This document shows positions 11,961 to 25,011 of a stretch of DNA of 64,000 bases, piece by piece (position 1 is the first letter of the stretch; every line of letters begins with the position of its first letter). The position numbers were made by a program, and so were the translations under genes. Origin of the DNA: Vespula vulgaris (taxonomy: Eukaryota; Arthropoda; Insecta; Hymenoptera; Vespidae); assembly GCF_905475345.1 (NCBI RefSeq), contig NC_066607.1, forward strand, positions 2,442,501 through 2,506,500. The letters are read 5' to 3'. The notes below the pieces were generated by a model. The model had not been told where the DNA came from. It did not search any database and saw nothing but the letters and a program-made list of their open reading frames with translations.

Positions 11961-14900
11961 AATAATAACCGTGTCTTAGCGATACGATCGGGGGGCCCCG
12001 TTTGCCCGCTCGTTCGCTCGTTCACTTTTGCTACTGGCCAGGTGCAACGTAAAACGTGTCGCTTTCGTGATTCGCGTATATTTCCCTGGTTTCTTTTTCA
12101 CCTCCTTTTGCACTGGTCACGCCAATTAAGAGGCATCACCGTTAAAATCACCTTCCTAGCACCGACGACGACGCCAAACCGCTACCGCCTTTTGTCCCTC
12201 GTTTTTTTTTTCTTTCTTTCTCTCTTTCTTTCTCTCTTTCTTTCTTTTTTCTGTTTTTCTCTTGGTTGGTTGTTCTTTTTCGTTCCTTGTTTCTTTCTTT
12301 TTTTTTTGTCATGGTTTTCTTTCCTTTTTTGTTTCTAAAAAATTTTGTCCCTCGACGAAAAAGACAACGAATATTTTCTCGAATATTTTTACAACGGGAC
12401 AACGAGACGAACGAGTCCAATAAGTAACACTTTCCTCTCTCTCTCTCTTTTTTTTTTTTTTTTATTCGTTGTTATTTCCTTTTTTCTCTCTCGATGCAAG
12501 CGTGATCGTATCTCTTTTTTCCTAAGATTTTTACGTCACGAACCAACGACGGAAATATTTCGATTCGATACTTGGAACGTACGAGAGAAGATTGTTTTTA
12601 TTATCGCGATATTTTTATTTACGAATTAGACGAAGGACCTGCCATTGGAGAGAGAGAGAGAGAGAAAGAGAGAAAGAAAGATCATTAATCACGATTACTT
12701 TTAATTAGGCACAGAGAAAGAGAAGAGGTTCGTTAAAACTCTTAAAACGAAAATAAATTCGCTTGGTCATCGGCAACGTATCGTATCGGCATGCAAGAGA
12801 AGATTTCCGTTTTGGTTTCTACGAGAGATCAATCGAGAAATCAATCGTCGCATTTGCTCGCACCACTTGTGAACATGAGTTTCGTGTTCTCGATCTCGAA
12901 AACTGAGATAGAGAGAAAGAAAGAGAGAAATAGATAAGAAAAAAAATCGGTAAACGAATAATGAAAACAAAAATAAAAAGGAAAGGAAAAAGAAGAAAGA
13001 AAAGAAATAAAAAAGAAAAAAGATACCGTAAATAAAGTGACCACCTTCCGGAAGGGCGCAAATCCAAGAGAGATAAAGAGATAAAAAGATAAAGAGAGAG
13101 AGAGAGAGACAAACGGATAGATAGACAGAGAGAGAAAGAAAGAGAGAAAAAGTATGACCGAGCTACAGCAAAGTCACCATCATCGTATAAACCACCGGCA
13201 AGTAAACCGCGAAATACGTGACGCGTTCTGACGCGACAGCTGCGAGGAGTTTCAACGAGGAAGAGAGGAGGGGAATGAAGGAGGGAGGATGAAGGGAAGA
13301 GAGAGAAAAAAAAAGCAAAAAATACCAAAATCCACGACTCCTTCGAGTAAAAGCGTACGAGAGATTTTACGATCGGCACCGGTGGTTGTATCGCGTTAAA
13401 TCGAAACCATCCTCCTTTTTTTTTGTTCATTTTTCTTTTCTTTTTTTTTTTTTCTTTTCGCTTATTTCCTTTATCCCTCGTTTTCTATACGTGCTTCTTC
13501 ATTGCAATTATTGTCTTTTCCTTTTTTTTTTGTTTTTTTTTTTTTTAATTCGAAAGCTCAATTATTTTCAATGCATAGAAGATATCTTTCGTTTTATTAG
13601 CGAATGATTGTTATTATTAGTATTATTTAATTTATTATTTATATACGTCCATTATCCACGCGTCGATGCTGTTTAATTCGTTTACGTCGTATCTACGACG
13701 ACGTTCTCAATTTAAATATTACTATTACCAATTTAAACATTACATTTACTTTTCTTTCTGTTCTCGCTCTTATCATACTTGTCATCGTAGATTTCCGCCA
13801 TCGGCCAAAATTTGAAAATTTAATAATTCATTAGGGCTCAGTACGTAACATGTAATATGATGTAATTACCCAATTAATAAGAATAGGAATTAACAAAAAT
13901 TATTAAATCTTGTAAAATCGGTTTACACGGCGTGCAATTTGTTACTATCCCGATTACTAAAATCTCAAAAGAAATTTTTCATTTTGATTTACTCCGTTCG
14001 TCAATGATTATAATCTTTGACGTAAAAACGTATATACGATCAAAGAAATAAAATAATCGTTTAAAATACTTCAAACGTTTCTCTTTCTCTTTCTCTCTCT
14101 CTCTCTCTCTTCTCTTCTCTTCGCAAAAATTTTTACATTACACTAATGAATTGGAATACTTATTTAACTGTAGGCTCGCAGATAAATAATTCGTCAAGCG
14201 GCACGCGACTCGCGAGGCCGTATATTACTCATCATTGCTTTTAAATCGTTCGACCAATAAATGAAGTATGAAACGAAACATTCTATATCTCTTTCTCTCT
14301 CTCTCAAGGTATGTTTTCCCATACCGCGTTTAATTTTCACGCCATCACGTTCCAAAAAAGAAAAAGAGAAAACGAAAAAAGAAAAAAGAATCGTAAAACG
14401 TCGACGCAAACATCTAAAAATCGACGTAAAGCATATGCGAACGAAGAGAGATCGCATACGTTATACTAAATTTTGCTAACGATTATTGCACGTCAGCGTC
14501 CCTTAATTTTCGAATAATTAAGAGGGCTGCCCCACTCTCTTACACCTGCGTACCCTATAGAGTTCACCATCCTTTCTTACTTATATACGAATATATCCGT
14601 GATAATTTCGTTTGCACCGTGACGATCAACCGCGATTCCAACGTTGGTCGCGCGCATGATAAAGAAGCGAGACCGATAAAGATCCCCGTCCTTCTCAACC
14701 AGACCCCCTCTCACCCTTACCCAGACTCCCCTTACTCCTTTCTTTTTCTTTCTCTTTCTCTTTCTATCGACCTTTCGTTTATTCATTCCATATCTCATCG
14801 AAATTGTTGAGGCAACATTTAAAAGCTAATTAATATCCATTGTTTCCTCCCCTCTTTTTCTCACTTTTTTCTCTTATCGTCCTGCTGACGTCTCGTCTTG

Positions 14901-17900
14901 AGAGAGAGAAAAGAAAGAAAGCAAAAAAAAAAGAAAAGAAAAAAGATCGTTTATTAATAAAACGAAAATATGCGAGGAAAGCAAAGAGTCAGTTAATTAA
15001 TTCTCCGACGGTGGGGTGCGAAGAAATTTAGGAAAAAAAAAAAAGGAAAAGAAAAAAAAAGAAGATTTTTGTAGCCTGAGTATAATATAACACGACGTAC
15101 AAAACAGTACACCCATCTGCATATGCATTCGAGCATCTGACTTCAACGTACCAACGTGACGAATCGGATTCGAAGTTACTATGTATTTATGTATATATGT
15201 ACGTATGTATGTATGTATGTATCGGTTCGATAAGTCCGGAAACTAACACGTTTATTCTTAGAGTCGATGTAGTGTACGTAAAATAATAATTGCGACGTGC
15301 GAGACAGAGAAAGAGAAAGAGAGAAACGAATAAATAATCGATCGAAAGTGCTTTCGAATCGAAAACTTGAAAATGTCGATTTCTCCAAGCTTGATACTCT
15401 TGATGATCACTCGTTTTCACGCTTCTTCGATCAACGATTAATTTCATAGCAGAAAATTAAAATTAAACAAAAACTATATATATATATATTTATATACAAA
15501 TTGCACTTGAAAATTAAATACGTAACTTTGATTCGACAAAGTCTTCCGAGAAATTTCATTTCGAAACGAGAACTACGATCTGACTGTATCCAATATCAAC
15601 AAAGAAAACAAGGGACTTTCGAAGGAGAATAAACATACATACGTACATAAATACACATATATATTTAGAGAAAGAGAAAGAGAGAAAGAGAGAAAGAAAG
15701 AAAGAGAAAGAGAGAGTTTCGTTATTCGTAAAGTTTACTCGATTTCAATATTCTATAAACAATGTTTTCGCAATAAGATATAGCAATGTATAGCACGGTT
15801 CGTAACGAAATTCTCCTTCTCTTTCTCACTCTCTCTCTCCCTTTCTTTCTCTTTCTCTTTCCTTCTTTCTCGTACCGGGAGATGCAGTTCCCTGTGAATG
15901 GGATTCCTTCGAGATAATCTACGGTAGAGCGCGCGTGCTGGGCTCCAAAGATTGTGCGAAAGCAGCTGCACGAACTGCTCCCCGTATACTGGGAGAAAAG
16001 AACTTCTCTTCTCTCTCTCTCTCTCTCTCATTCTCTTTCTTTTTCTCTTTCTCTCTCTCTTTCTCAGCCCTCGAAGGCTTCGTAGTAGTCAGGATACTTT
16101 GAGCAAACATCGGAAGAAGAAGAAGAAGAAGAAGAGATCCTACTGGGCAGGTCCAGTGGTCGTTTTGTTTTCACATTATTCGCGAGATTCCACTAAGAGA
16201 AAAGTAAAGATAGGAAGGAAGGAAGAAAGGAAGGAAAGAACGAAGAGAAAAAATGAGAGCAATAGAGAGAGGGAAAGAGAGATAGTACGTGTGACAGTGA
16301 GATCAAGGGGAATAAAGACGAAGGGAGATGAACCCGGTCACTCTGATGTTTATTTTGCAAAGTCGTTTTTTTCGTTCTCTTTTTTTAATAGGCATTGCAT
16401 TCAAATGGCACAACAAAAGATCTCTAACGTTATAATCCGTGTCTCATAGGAATAGCTTACGTGTTATTTGCACGGTATATAACAGACGTTCGTTCTCGGA
16501 GTTTGACTTTAGCAGAAAGATAAAGAAAGAGAGAGAGAGAGAAAAAAGAGAAAGATTTTATTGATATAATTCCTTTCGGCGTGTCCCTACCTTTTCCTTC
16601 CACTACAAGACCTCTTGTAATCTTACATCATCAACATGTGTATATTGTAATATGTAGTATACAACATAGCATGCATCCGATCTACCTCGTTGAACACGTT
16701 TCTCCGTCGTAAAATATATTTTCTGCCCGTCGAGCGTGTAGTTATACGTTTCGTGCAAGTACATCCATAAAATGAATATATATATATATATATAAAAGAA
16801 AAAATAAAAATGAGCGAAAGAATGAAAAAGAAAAATGTTCCACCCCCTTCAAAAATCGTCTTTCAAGGTTAACAAAGAAAATCTTATCTCTTCTGAAAAG
16901 TCACGACGAAGCACATTTTTCTCTTTTTCCTTATTTTTTCTTTCTTTTTTTCTTTTTTTTTTTTTCTTTGTTTTATTCGTCCTCCCGCCATACGATTATC
17001 GAAAGAAGAAACGGAACTGTGTATGCAGTATAACTCTTTACAGTTCACAGGTCACTCTCTTTCTTATATATATATATATATATATAAAATTCTTCGTCTC
17101 AATTTTCATTCGAGTTATTAAAGGGAAACACGCAGGACGTGTAATACGAAGTGCGCAAAAGAGGAGTAGTCCCCTGTCTTTTCCTTCGTGCGAGGAGATG
17201 CTTTATAGAAAAAGAAAAAGAGAAAGAGAAAGAAAAAAAAATAAGAATAACAAGTACGAAGTGTACTGGAGTTGTCCGATAAATTACAAGATTACAACCG
17301 ACTTAACTCGCATTTTTTTCCATACACACACATACGCATATTCGTGCATACACATATATATACACACATATATATATATATATTCACAAGAAAATAAAAA
17401 AAATAATATAAAGTCAACGAACTTTTTCTCTCTCTATCACAGACTCATAATTTTTTTATTCGCTACGCTCGAAAAGAGGGAAAGAAAAAGAAAGAAAAAA
17501 ATAAAAAAAAAAAAAGAGAGAGAGGAGGAAGGAATAAGGAGAAAGAGGAGGAGGTAGATAGGGAGGAGGGTGAGGTGAATCGTTTCGCTTTCGTTCGTGG
17601 CTCGATCGGATCAACGCAACAAGAAGAAATTCGAGTTAAAAGGCGCGTGCGCGGTTCCAGCCGGCCTGCTTGCTCGCTCGCTTGCTTGCATCGAGACGTG
17701 CAACAAGTGCACGCGCAGGATGCACCGTCGCGAACGGCGTCGGTACGTAGTATTCTAGCGAGCCCTCGAGGAGTAAAGGGCTGCTGCTACTGCTGCTGTT
17801 GCTGCTGCTGTTGCTGCTGCCGCCACTGCTTGGTTGGAGGGGCGAAAAGACTAAGTGAGAGAGAAAGAGAGAGAGAGAGAAAGAGAAGACACGGCACGCG

Positions 17901-18489
17901 CCGAGTGCAACGAATCGGGAGAGGGAGAGACCAGTACAGATGCATCTTCGCCAATTCGTGACAGCTTCCTCTTTCTCTCTCTTTCTTATGTATGTCTTAT
18001 TATCTCTTTCTTTCTCTCTCTCTCTCTCTCGTTTTTTTTCTCTATCTGTCTGTCTGTCTGTCTGTCTGTCTGGTTCTATCTCATTCATCTTTTTCTGAAT
18101 ATTAAAAAATGTTTCTTCTGCTTGTTTTTTTCTCTCTCTCTCTCTTTCTCTCTTTCTCTCTCTCTCTCTCTCGATCCGTTATTTTTTCTTCTTTAGTTTT
18201 TCTTCGTTTTCTTCTTCCTCTTTTTGTTCTTTATATATTTTTTGTATCACATTGGGACCCGCACGTGCCCCAATCATCGATAAAAGTATACCTTGCTACT
18301 CTTCTTAATTGATTACATGTGCGTGCGGTTATACGTAAAGTAAGTAAGCAAGTAAGTACGTTGACTCATTTGCATCGAATATGTGTAGTTAATAGGTATA
18401 TAAAAGATAAACGCTTCGATCCGCTTAAATTTCAATGATATATGTTCATTGAGACTTAATTATATTACGATAAGATGTCTTTCGCTGGA

Positions 18490-18845
18490 GGAGGAGAGGG
18501 AAAAATGGAATAAAAAAGAAAAAGAAAGAAGAAATTATTAATGTTCGGTATCTGTTAGTTCAGGATATCGATATTTGTTTTATATTTCACGGGTGGTCTA
18601 TGTCTCATCTATCTTTCAATATGTAATTGACTAATTTGCATATAGAATATATATATATATATATGTTCGACTCTCGTCTTTTCGATAAAATTCGAGAAAA
18701 AAAATCAAGATTTTTAAAATTATATTACGATATCGTTTTTAGAATAAAAAAAAAAAAGAAATAAAAATCGTATTTACCAGTTTATGACAATCTATATGTT
18801 TGATATTACGCGTTTGGTCTATGTCTCATCTGTATCTATGTAACG
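18490..18845. repeat. Diverged direct duplication, period 221 bp
   Basis: TGGTCTATGTCTCATCT is identical (17 bp) at 18594-18610 and 18815-18831. The preceding 100 bp of both copies align loosely, from GAATAAAAAA through GTTTNATATT. An old tandem duplication inside Imp intron 2. Confidence 0.6.
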
Positions 18846-19309
18846 AGTTCAAAGAAAATTGTTCTATTTCAATAATCGATAATAATAGCTAAAATAAAAA
18901 TCGATTAAAAAAAGAAAATTATATATATATATATAATTCAAATATATTGTTATCGCGAATTTTTATTTCATTCTCATTCCTTCTTCTTTTCATTCAGTTC
19001 CACGTTCGATCATGAATTAGATTAACGATTACGTTACGATCCATTCACCATCACTACCATATGACCATTGATTCACGCTTACGTTTATTTTTAAAAAAGA
19101 AATTTGAATTACATAACAATATATATATATATACACATATACATAAACACGATTTAAATCGTATATATAATCGTGATCACGAAGATAATGAAAAAAGAAA
19201 CAAATTGAAATGTTCAGGTAACAAACAAAGTATATATACACACACACACGTGTGTCTCCATGTCTATCTGTTTGTATACGTATATATATGTATGTGCATG
19301 TACATGTAT

Positions 19310-20360
19310 TGTAAGAGAAAGATGGGGTTGCACCGGACTCTCAAATGCAAGCGGAAGTTATGTGCAAAGTGCATTCGACTAATAGAGACACCGGTTACGG
19401 GGGTTGAAGAGAAGGAGGAGGAGGGGAGGGGGTCTCTCTTTCTCTCTCTTACTCGACTCCCCTATCCCGTAGTACATATCGCGTAACCTGACTGACCTTA
19501 CGTATGAGTTACTAGGTGCAGTGGCCTTGTTATGCAAATGAGAAAAGTGCAGTCCCCAATACCAAAGTGCATACCGATATTCTATACGGAAATTAATCCG
19601 ATTTACGCGTGCGACCACCATTTACGAATGAGTTAACTCCGTTCCCCCCTATTTTCAACATAGTACTACCTGATATATAGATCTTTTTATATATAGTTGT
19701 TTATATCTTTTCTAATTTATTTTGTATTTTGTATATTTTGTTTATTCATTCGATCGTTCGTTCGTTTTTTTTTAAGTGAATAAAATAGTAGATCTATTAT
19801 ATAATAATGTATACTAGTAAATGAATTATGGAATATAATATTGTATCATTCAATAATAGATCATTCATTCATTAGTTTGTTTAATGAATCTTATTGGAGA
19901 ATATTAAATTTTATATGTTTACTTGGAATGTAAAATGCATCTACACGAGATTCTAAAATTATATGGAAAAAATTACGTTTAATCGACACTATATATATAT
20001 ATATGTATATTTGTACATAGCAATGGAAATTTCACGATATACGATACGATCAAATTGTTAAAGAAAAATTGATATAGTTCGTTTTACAAAATGAAATCGA
20101 TCGATGTTGCACTGTTATTTTGATACTTACATATTTACATACGTATATGTACACGTACATTTGTTGTGCCGACAGTCCAGTTAAAGACGGTGCACTTTGC
20201 GAGCCGGTTTACTACCGCGTCGACGCGTATGCAAGTCGGGGATAATGCACATTGCACGTGCTGCCATTGTTGTCGATGCACACCACAAAGTGCAGGTCTC
20301 TAACTCAAGAGTTGTAATAAGAGTCGACTATTGCGGTTTAATGCGGTCTAACCGCATTCA
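19310..20360. promoter_or_regulatory. Candidate enhancer: AAAGTGCA cluster with octamer site
   Basis: AAAGTGCA occurs at 19366, 19544, 19564 and 20287, and its reverse complement at 20191. That is five copies in 0.93 kb, against an expectation of about one per 33 kb on both strands in random sequence. GTGCA/TGCAC occurs many more times in the same blocks. A perfect POU octamer ATGCAAAT lies at 19532-19539, right beside two copies. The blocks are repeat-free and GC-richer than their surroundings. Regulatory role is inferred. Confidence 0.4.
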
Positions 20361-20403
20361 TGCGCTTTTCGTCTTATTCATACATATATATATATATACA
20401 TAT

Positions 20404-20436
<33 letters not shown>

Positions 20437-20925
20437 TCGATAATTCAAATTTCTTTCTTTCTTTACCGATTAATATCCAAAACAAAATGAGAATCGATCG
20501 AATTAATTATTCGCAATATCGTCGATTAATTCGTCCGTTATAAAAATGAATAAATAAATAAATAACTAAATAACTAAAAAGAAGAATTCATCTTTCTCCT
20601 CCCATTCTTTCTTTTCTTCTTTTTTTTTTTGAGAAGGAGAGGGGAAAAAGGACGACTCTCTTTTTCTTTTTTTTTTGTTCTCTCGTTCGGTAAGAATAAG
20701 ATTCTTAAGGTAGGGCCCCGCATTTTCGATGAATCTCGTTTCTCGATCATTCGGTTCTCACACTCTCGGTTATAGAAGATGCGCGCTTATACACCGCTTT
20801 AACATCTCGCAAAGTAAGTAGTATAGTCGATGAGAGCGTGCAGACTTCTATCTATCTATCTCTCTCTGTTAAAGAAGACGGAATTAGAAACAGAGTAGTG
20901 GATCCCATGGGATATAAGCATTGTA

Positions 20926-20978
20926 AACTGAACCGAACTGAACTGAACTGAACTGAACTGAACTGAACTGAACTGAAC
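20926..20978. repeat. (ACTGA)n pentanucleotide
   Basis: About ten perfect or near-perfect units, followed by two short hairpins. Confidence 0.92.
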
Positions 20979-20982
20979 GCGA

Positions 20983-21039
20983 GGGGTCAGACCCCCTGGT
21001 CTTTTAAACTAGTTTTCACTTCTACCAGTTTCTGCTGGT
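20983..21039. repeat. Two adjacent short hairpins next to the ACTGA array
   Basis: GGGGTC-A-GACCCC at 20983-20995 and ACCAG-TTTCTG-CTGGT at 21024-21039, directly downstream of the (ACTGA)n array. Confidence 0.6.
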
Positions 21040-22435
21040 TACTACTACTACTTCTACTACTACTGCTACTACTACTATCTCTCTCTTTCTCTTTCTCTTT
21101 TTCAATCTCTACGTATCTATCTATCTATTTCTTTCTTTCTTTCTCTCCTCCTCTTCTTCTTCTTCTTCTTCTTCTTCCTCTACTTCTTCCTCCTCTCTTT
21201 CTATCTCTCTCTCTCTCTCTCTTTCCTTTATTCCACACGCGTTATATACCATGGAACTCATTCCTGAACAGCAGCTTCGTACTTTACATTTGAACCATAT
21301 CGGCTTATATGGAAATGAACGTTTAAGTCATTCATCGTAACGAAACTCTAAGAATAAAGACGAGAGAAACTCGGTTGACACTGCTGGAAGTCTCGGCAAG
21401 ATTTTTTTTTTTATTCTTCTTCTTCTTTTCTTTCTTTCTTTCGTGGTAAAATTCTATCGTGGTAAAATTTTACGAAAAGGATGACTACTCGAAAAGTGGA
21501 TGAGCTCATCCGGAAAATAAAAAAAAAACAAATTGACAACGATAAAGCGTTTACGTATTTATCGCAAGAGATTTCTACGTCGTTTCTTCGATCGCCCAAT
21601 TAAACCCCTCTCCTCTTCTCTCACCCTCTTTTTCTTCTTTTTTTTTTTTTTTATTTTTTAGTATCGACGAGAACGAAAAAAATTAATACAACATAGGTAT
21701 GTAAATTGACGAGTTCTGTGTTTCACACGTAAGATACGTTTAATGTGCGATTAGACAAATTCTTATGGAGCTAAGGTGTCAAACCGGTTTAAATATCGAT
21801 TCTATCATTTATACAATGTCATGGTTATTCGGAGGTGATCCTTGCGTAACGATACAAGAGTTCTAACCACGGACGTTATTATTAATCGTTCGTATTATCC
21901 TAGTAGAAGGTATATCGCATAACGTCCGACAACGTGTATACTATGAATAATGTGTCGCTTAAGTGCATATATATATATATATATAATGTATGTATGTAAA
22001 TATGTATGTATGTATGTATATTTGTATGTATATAACCACCAGTGATTATGCGAATGTTATTTTTCATTTTACCTACTTTCATTTCGCCTTTATAAATTAA
22101 TTGTTAGATGGAATTATTTTATTGATGATCCTTCGTAAAACTAGTTTATTATAATCATCTTTATAATAATAACTTTTGATATTTTTCGAAATAGAATCAA
22201 TGAGATAACATTACGAGGTATGAGAAAAAATAAGTGAATGAATAAATAAATAAATGTTGTCGTTATGTATCGTAAATCAAAGCCAATATATAAAGAGACA
22301 TGAAAAAAAAAAAGAAATAACTAACGCGAATGATTTTCTCATTTGAAATTAAATCAAATCGAAACGATATTACCAGACGTTGGAAAAAATCTCGAGGGAG
22401 AAATAAAGAGAAAAAGAAATATAAATAAATAAACA

Positions 22436-22478
22436 AAATGAAATAAAATAAAATAAAATAAAATAAAATAAAATAAAT
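22436..22478. repeat. (AAATA)n pentanucleotide
   Basis: AAATAAAATA run of eight units. Confidence 0.9.
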
Positions 22479-23121
22479 GTTATCGGCTGTTTAATATCAA
22501 AATCAATCTTGACATACAAAAATGAATCCTATACGAAGGAATCCTTTAAAAAAAAATGTTTTGAAATAAATCAAACGGTATTAAACAAGTCGTCCAAATT
22601 TTTCTTCTTCCTTTTCTTTCTCTTTTTTCTTTTTCTTTAATCAACGCAATACTCTATTAGGGCGTTGAAAAATATCGTCGAACGAACGAGATTGCAGGTC
22701 TTAACGTTCAAGACGTCGTCGATGAAGTTCTCTCCTTTCTCTCTCTCTCTCTTTCTCTTTCTCTCTTTGACGTTGTTAGATAAAGAGAGAAGTAGAAAGT
22801 AAAAGGAGAGAGTAACAAGGAGAAAAGGAAAAAAAGACAAAGACGAAAACGAAGACGAAGACGAAAACGAAGACGAAAAAGAGAAAGAGAGAGATGGAGA
22901 AAAAAATAAGAAAAGAAGAAAAAAGAAAAGAGAAGGAAAAGAAAAAAAGTAACAGAGACTACTTCGTCCAGGGGATGGTGAAATAACAGATTGCAGTTGT
23001 GGCACGAGCGAACGAGCAGCCTGAGTTCGGTTCGGTTCGGTTCGGTGCTCGTAAGGAGAAGGCAGGTGCCACATTTTTTTTCGACCGTCTGTTTTACCGC
23101 CGAGTAAGAGAGAGGCTGCCT

Positions 23122-23205
23122 ACACTACCTACCTACCTACCTACCTACCTACCTACCTACCTACCTACCTACGAACCTACCAACCTACCAACCTACCTAT
23201 CTATG
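23122..23205. repeat. (CTAC)n tetranucleotide
   Basis: CCTACCTACC run of about 20 units, degenerate at the right end. A (TTCGG)n run lies 80 bp to the left at 23025-23046. Confidence 0.93.
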
Positions 23206-23795
23206 TTGCACAGAGGCTCCCAAACAATCTCCATCTCTCTCTCAGACACTTTAGATAAATCTTGGAGGGAATAATTTTCCTTTTCTTTTTCTTTCTTTTT
23301 CTTCTTCTTGAAATTTTTCTCGTAACTCCATAAGCTAACACATGATATATGTAACGCATATATGAGAAAACGTATAGCGGAGAATGTTTATTTATTTTGC
23401 TCTTTTCTTTTTTTTTTTTTTTTGCTTTACTTTGTATTATAAAAAATTTGCTTTACTTTTGTATTATAAAATTTGTTCAAATCATTCATTGAAATCGAAA
23501 GCGTAATGATTATCGTGTGTGTGTATCTTTTAATTTCAATCGGTCAATGTACATATATATGTATCTCTATTTCTATCTCTATCTCTATCTTACGATCATT
23601 AGATAAATCTCGAAGATCTTTCGTGATATATTTCTCGAATAATTAACCATATTTCTCTCCTTCTCGTAATATAACGAATCATAACGTGCATGTATTACAT
23701 AAAATTTTGCGTAATTAGTTTTCTAATAAACTTTCAAATCGTTCATAAAAATCGACAATTTTTGTGATTATCGTACAAGATTATAAATCGTCTAC

Positions 23796-23841
<46 letters not shown>

Positions 23842-24974
23842 GTTATCTTCTAATTTTAATCGATTAACGTACATATATGTAATATTGCCTACTTACAATG
23901 TATATAAATAATATATATGTATATATGTAAATATATGTATATAGAAATATATACGCACCACCGTCCATGTCCATGTGTATGTTCGTAAGCGTGCGAAGAA
24001 AATGAGGAAGATTAAATTAGCGGATACGTCTCGATCGAGATAAATACGTAGATAGATGTATACAATAGACATATAACATCGCATGCAAACGAATAAGACG
24101 AAATAGCTAGGTACACATATATGTAAACAAACAAACCTACACGGATAAAGCCTAAAGATCATACCTATGATATATACACACGTATAACTACATACACGTG
24201 AGGGCTTAGATAGGTCAAACGTTATTGTTAGCACGTTCGATCATTTGTTTATTATTTATTGTCTCTCAACGGTTAACAGATTTCGTAGAAATGATCTCAC
24301 GTTTGTTTAACAAAGAAAAAGAAAGAGAAAAGAAAAACACACGGAGAGAGAGAGAGAAAGAGAGAAAGATATTCTTGGAAATTTTCACATAGGATTGAGT
24401 TCCACTGATATAATTCTCGATAATTTTTATCTACGTACACGACAAGTATATGTCAGTGTGTATATGCATACACGTACGGACTTTTAAATTCACGCGTAAA
24501 AATTCGTCCTCCATCTCTTAACGCAGTGCACATTTACTCGCGTGCGATCAATTATGCACCTCGTTATGCCTGCATTACGTGCAACATTCACCCTTTTACT
24601 GCCTTTCCAAGACCCACCCCAATCCAACCCAACCCGCCCTTTTCTCTGATCCCTTCTCTCTCTTTTTCCACTTTTTCTTCTCCTTATATTTTTCGATCGC
24701 AAGTTGTGTCGTCGTCGTCGTCGTCGTCTCCCTCCTTTTGAAATTTTTTTACGAAAAATTACATACATAAATTTGTTAACAAGATAAATGGTTGAAAGGC
24801 ACGTAAATATCGTACTTAAATATCGTACGATGCACTTTTATAACCCAGGCAAAATGTAATGTTACATTATCGATTGAGTATCACCGGAAGCTCAACGATC
24901 CTGTAAATACATATTACGTATGTGTATAAAAATCTCTATCTCTTTCTTTCTCTCCGTCGATCTATCTCTCTTTT

Positions 24975-25011
<37 letters not shown>

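Noticed and set aside
15499..15515. AATTGCACTTG, identical to the first 11 bases of miR-92 family members
   Set aside because: The match ends there and no complementary arm forms a precursor hairpin.
16835..17557. 240-codon plus-strand open frame
   Set aside because: Crosses poly-T, (TA)n, (CA)n and poly-A/G tracts. Composition changes with each microsatellite, as expected for non-coding DNA.
17575..17961. Plus-strand 128-codon frame with a poly-Cys run
   Set aside because: Poly-Cys comes from (GCTGCT)n, and the flanks are CpG-rich without a recognisable motif. Kept only as a unique islet in intron 2.
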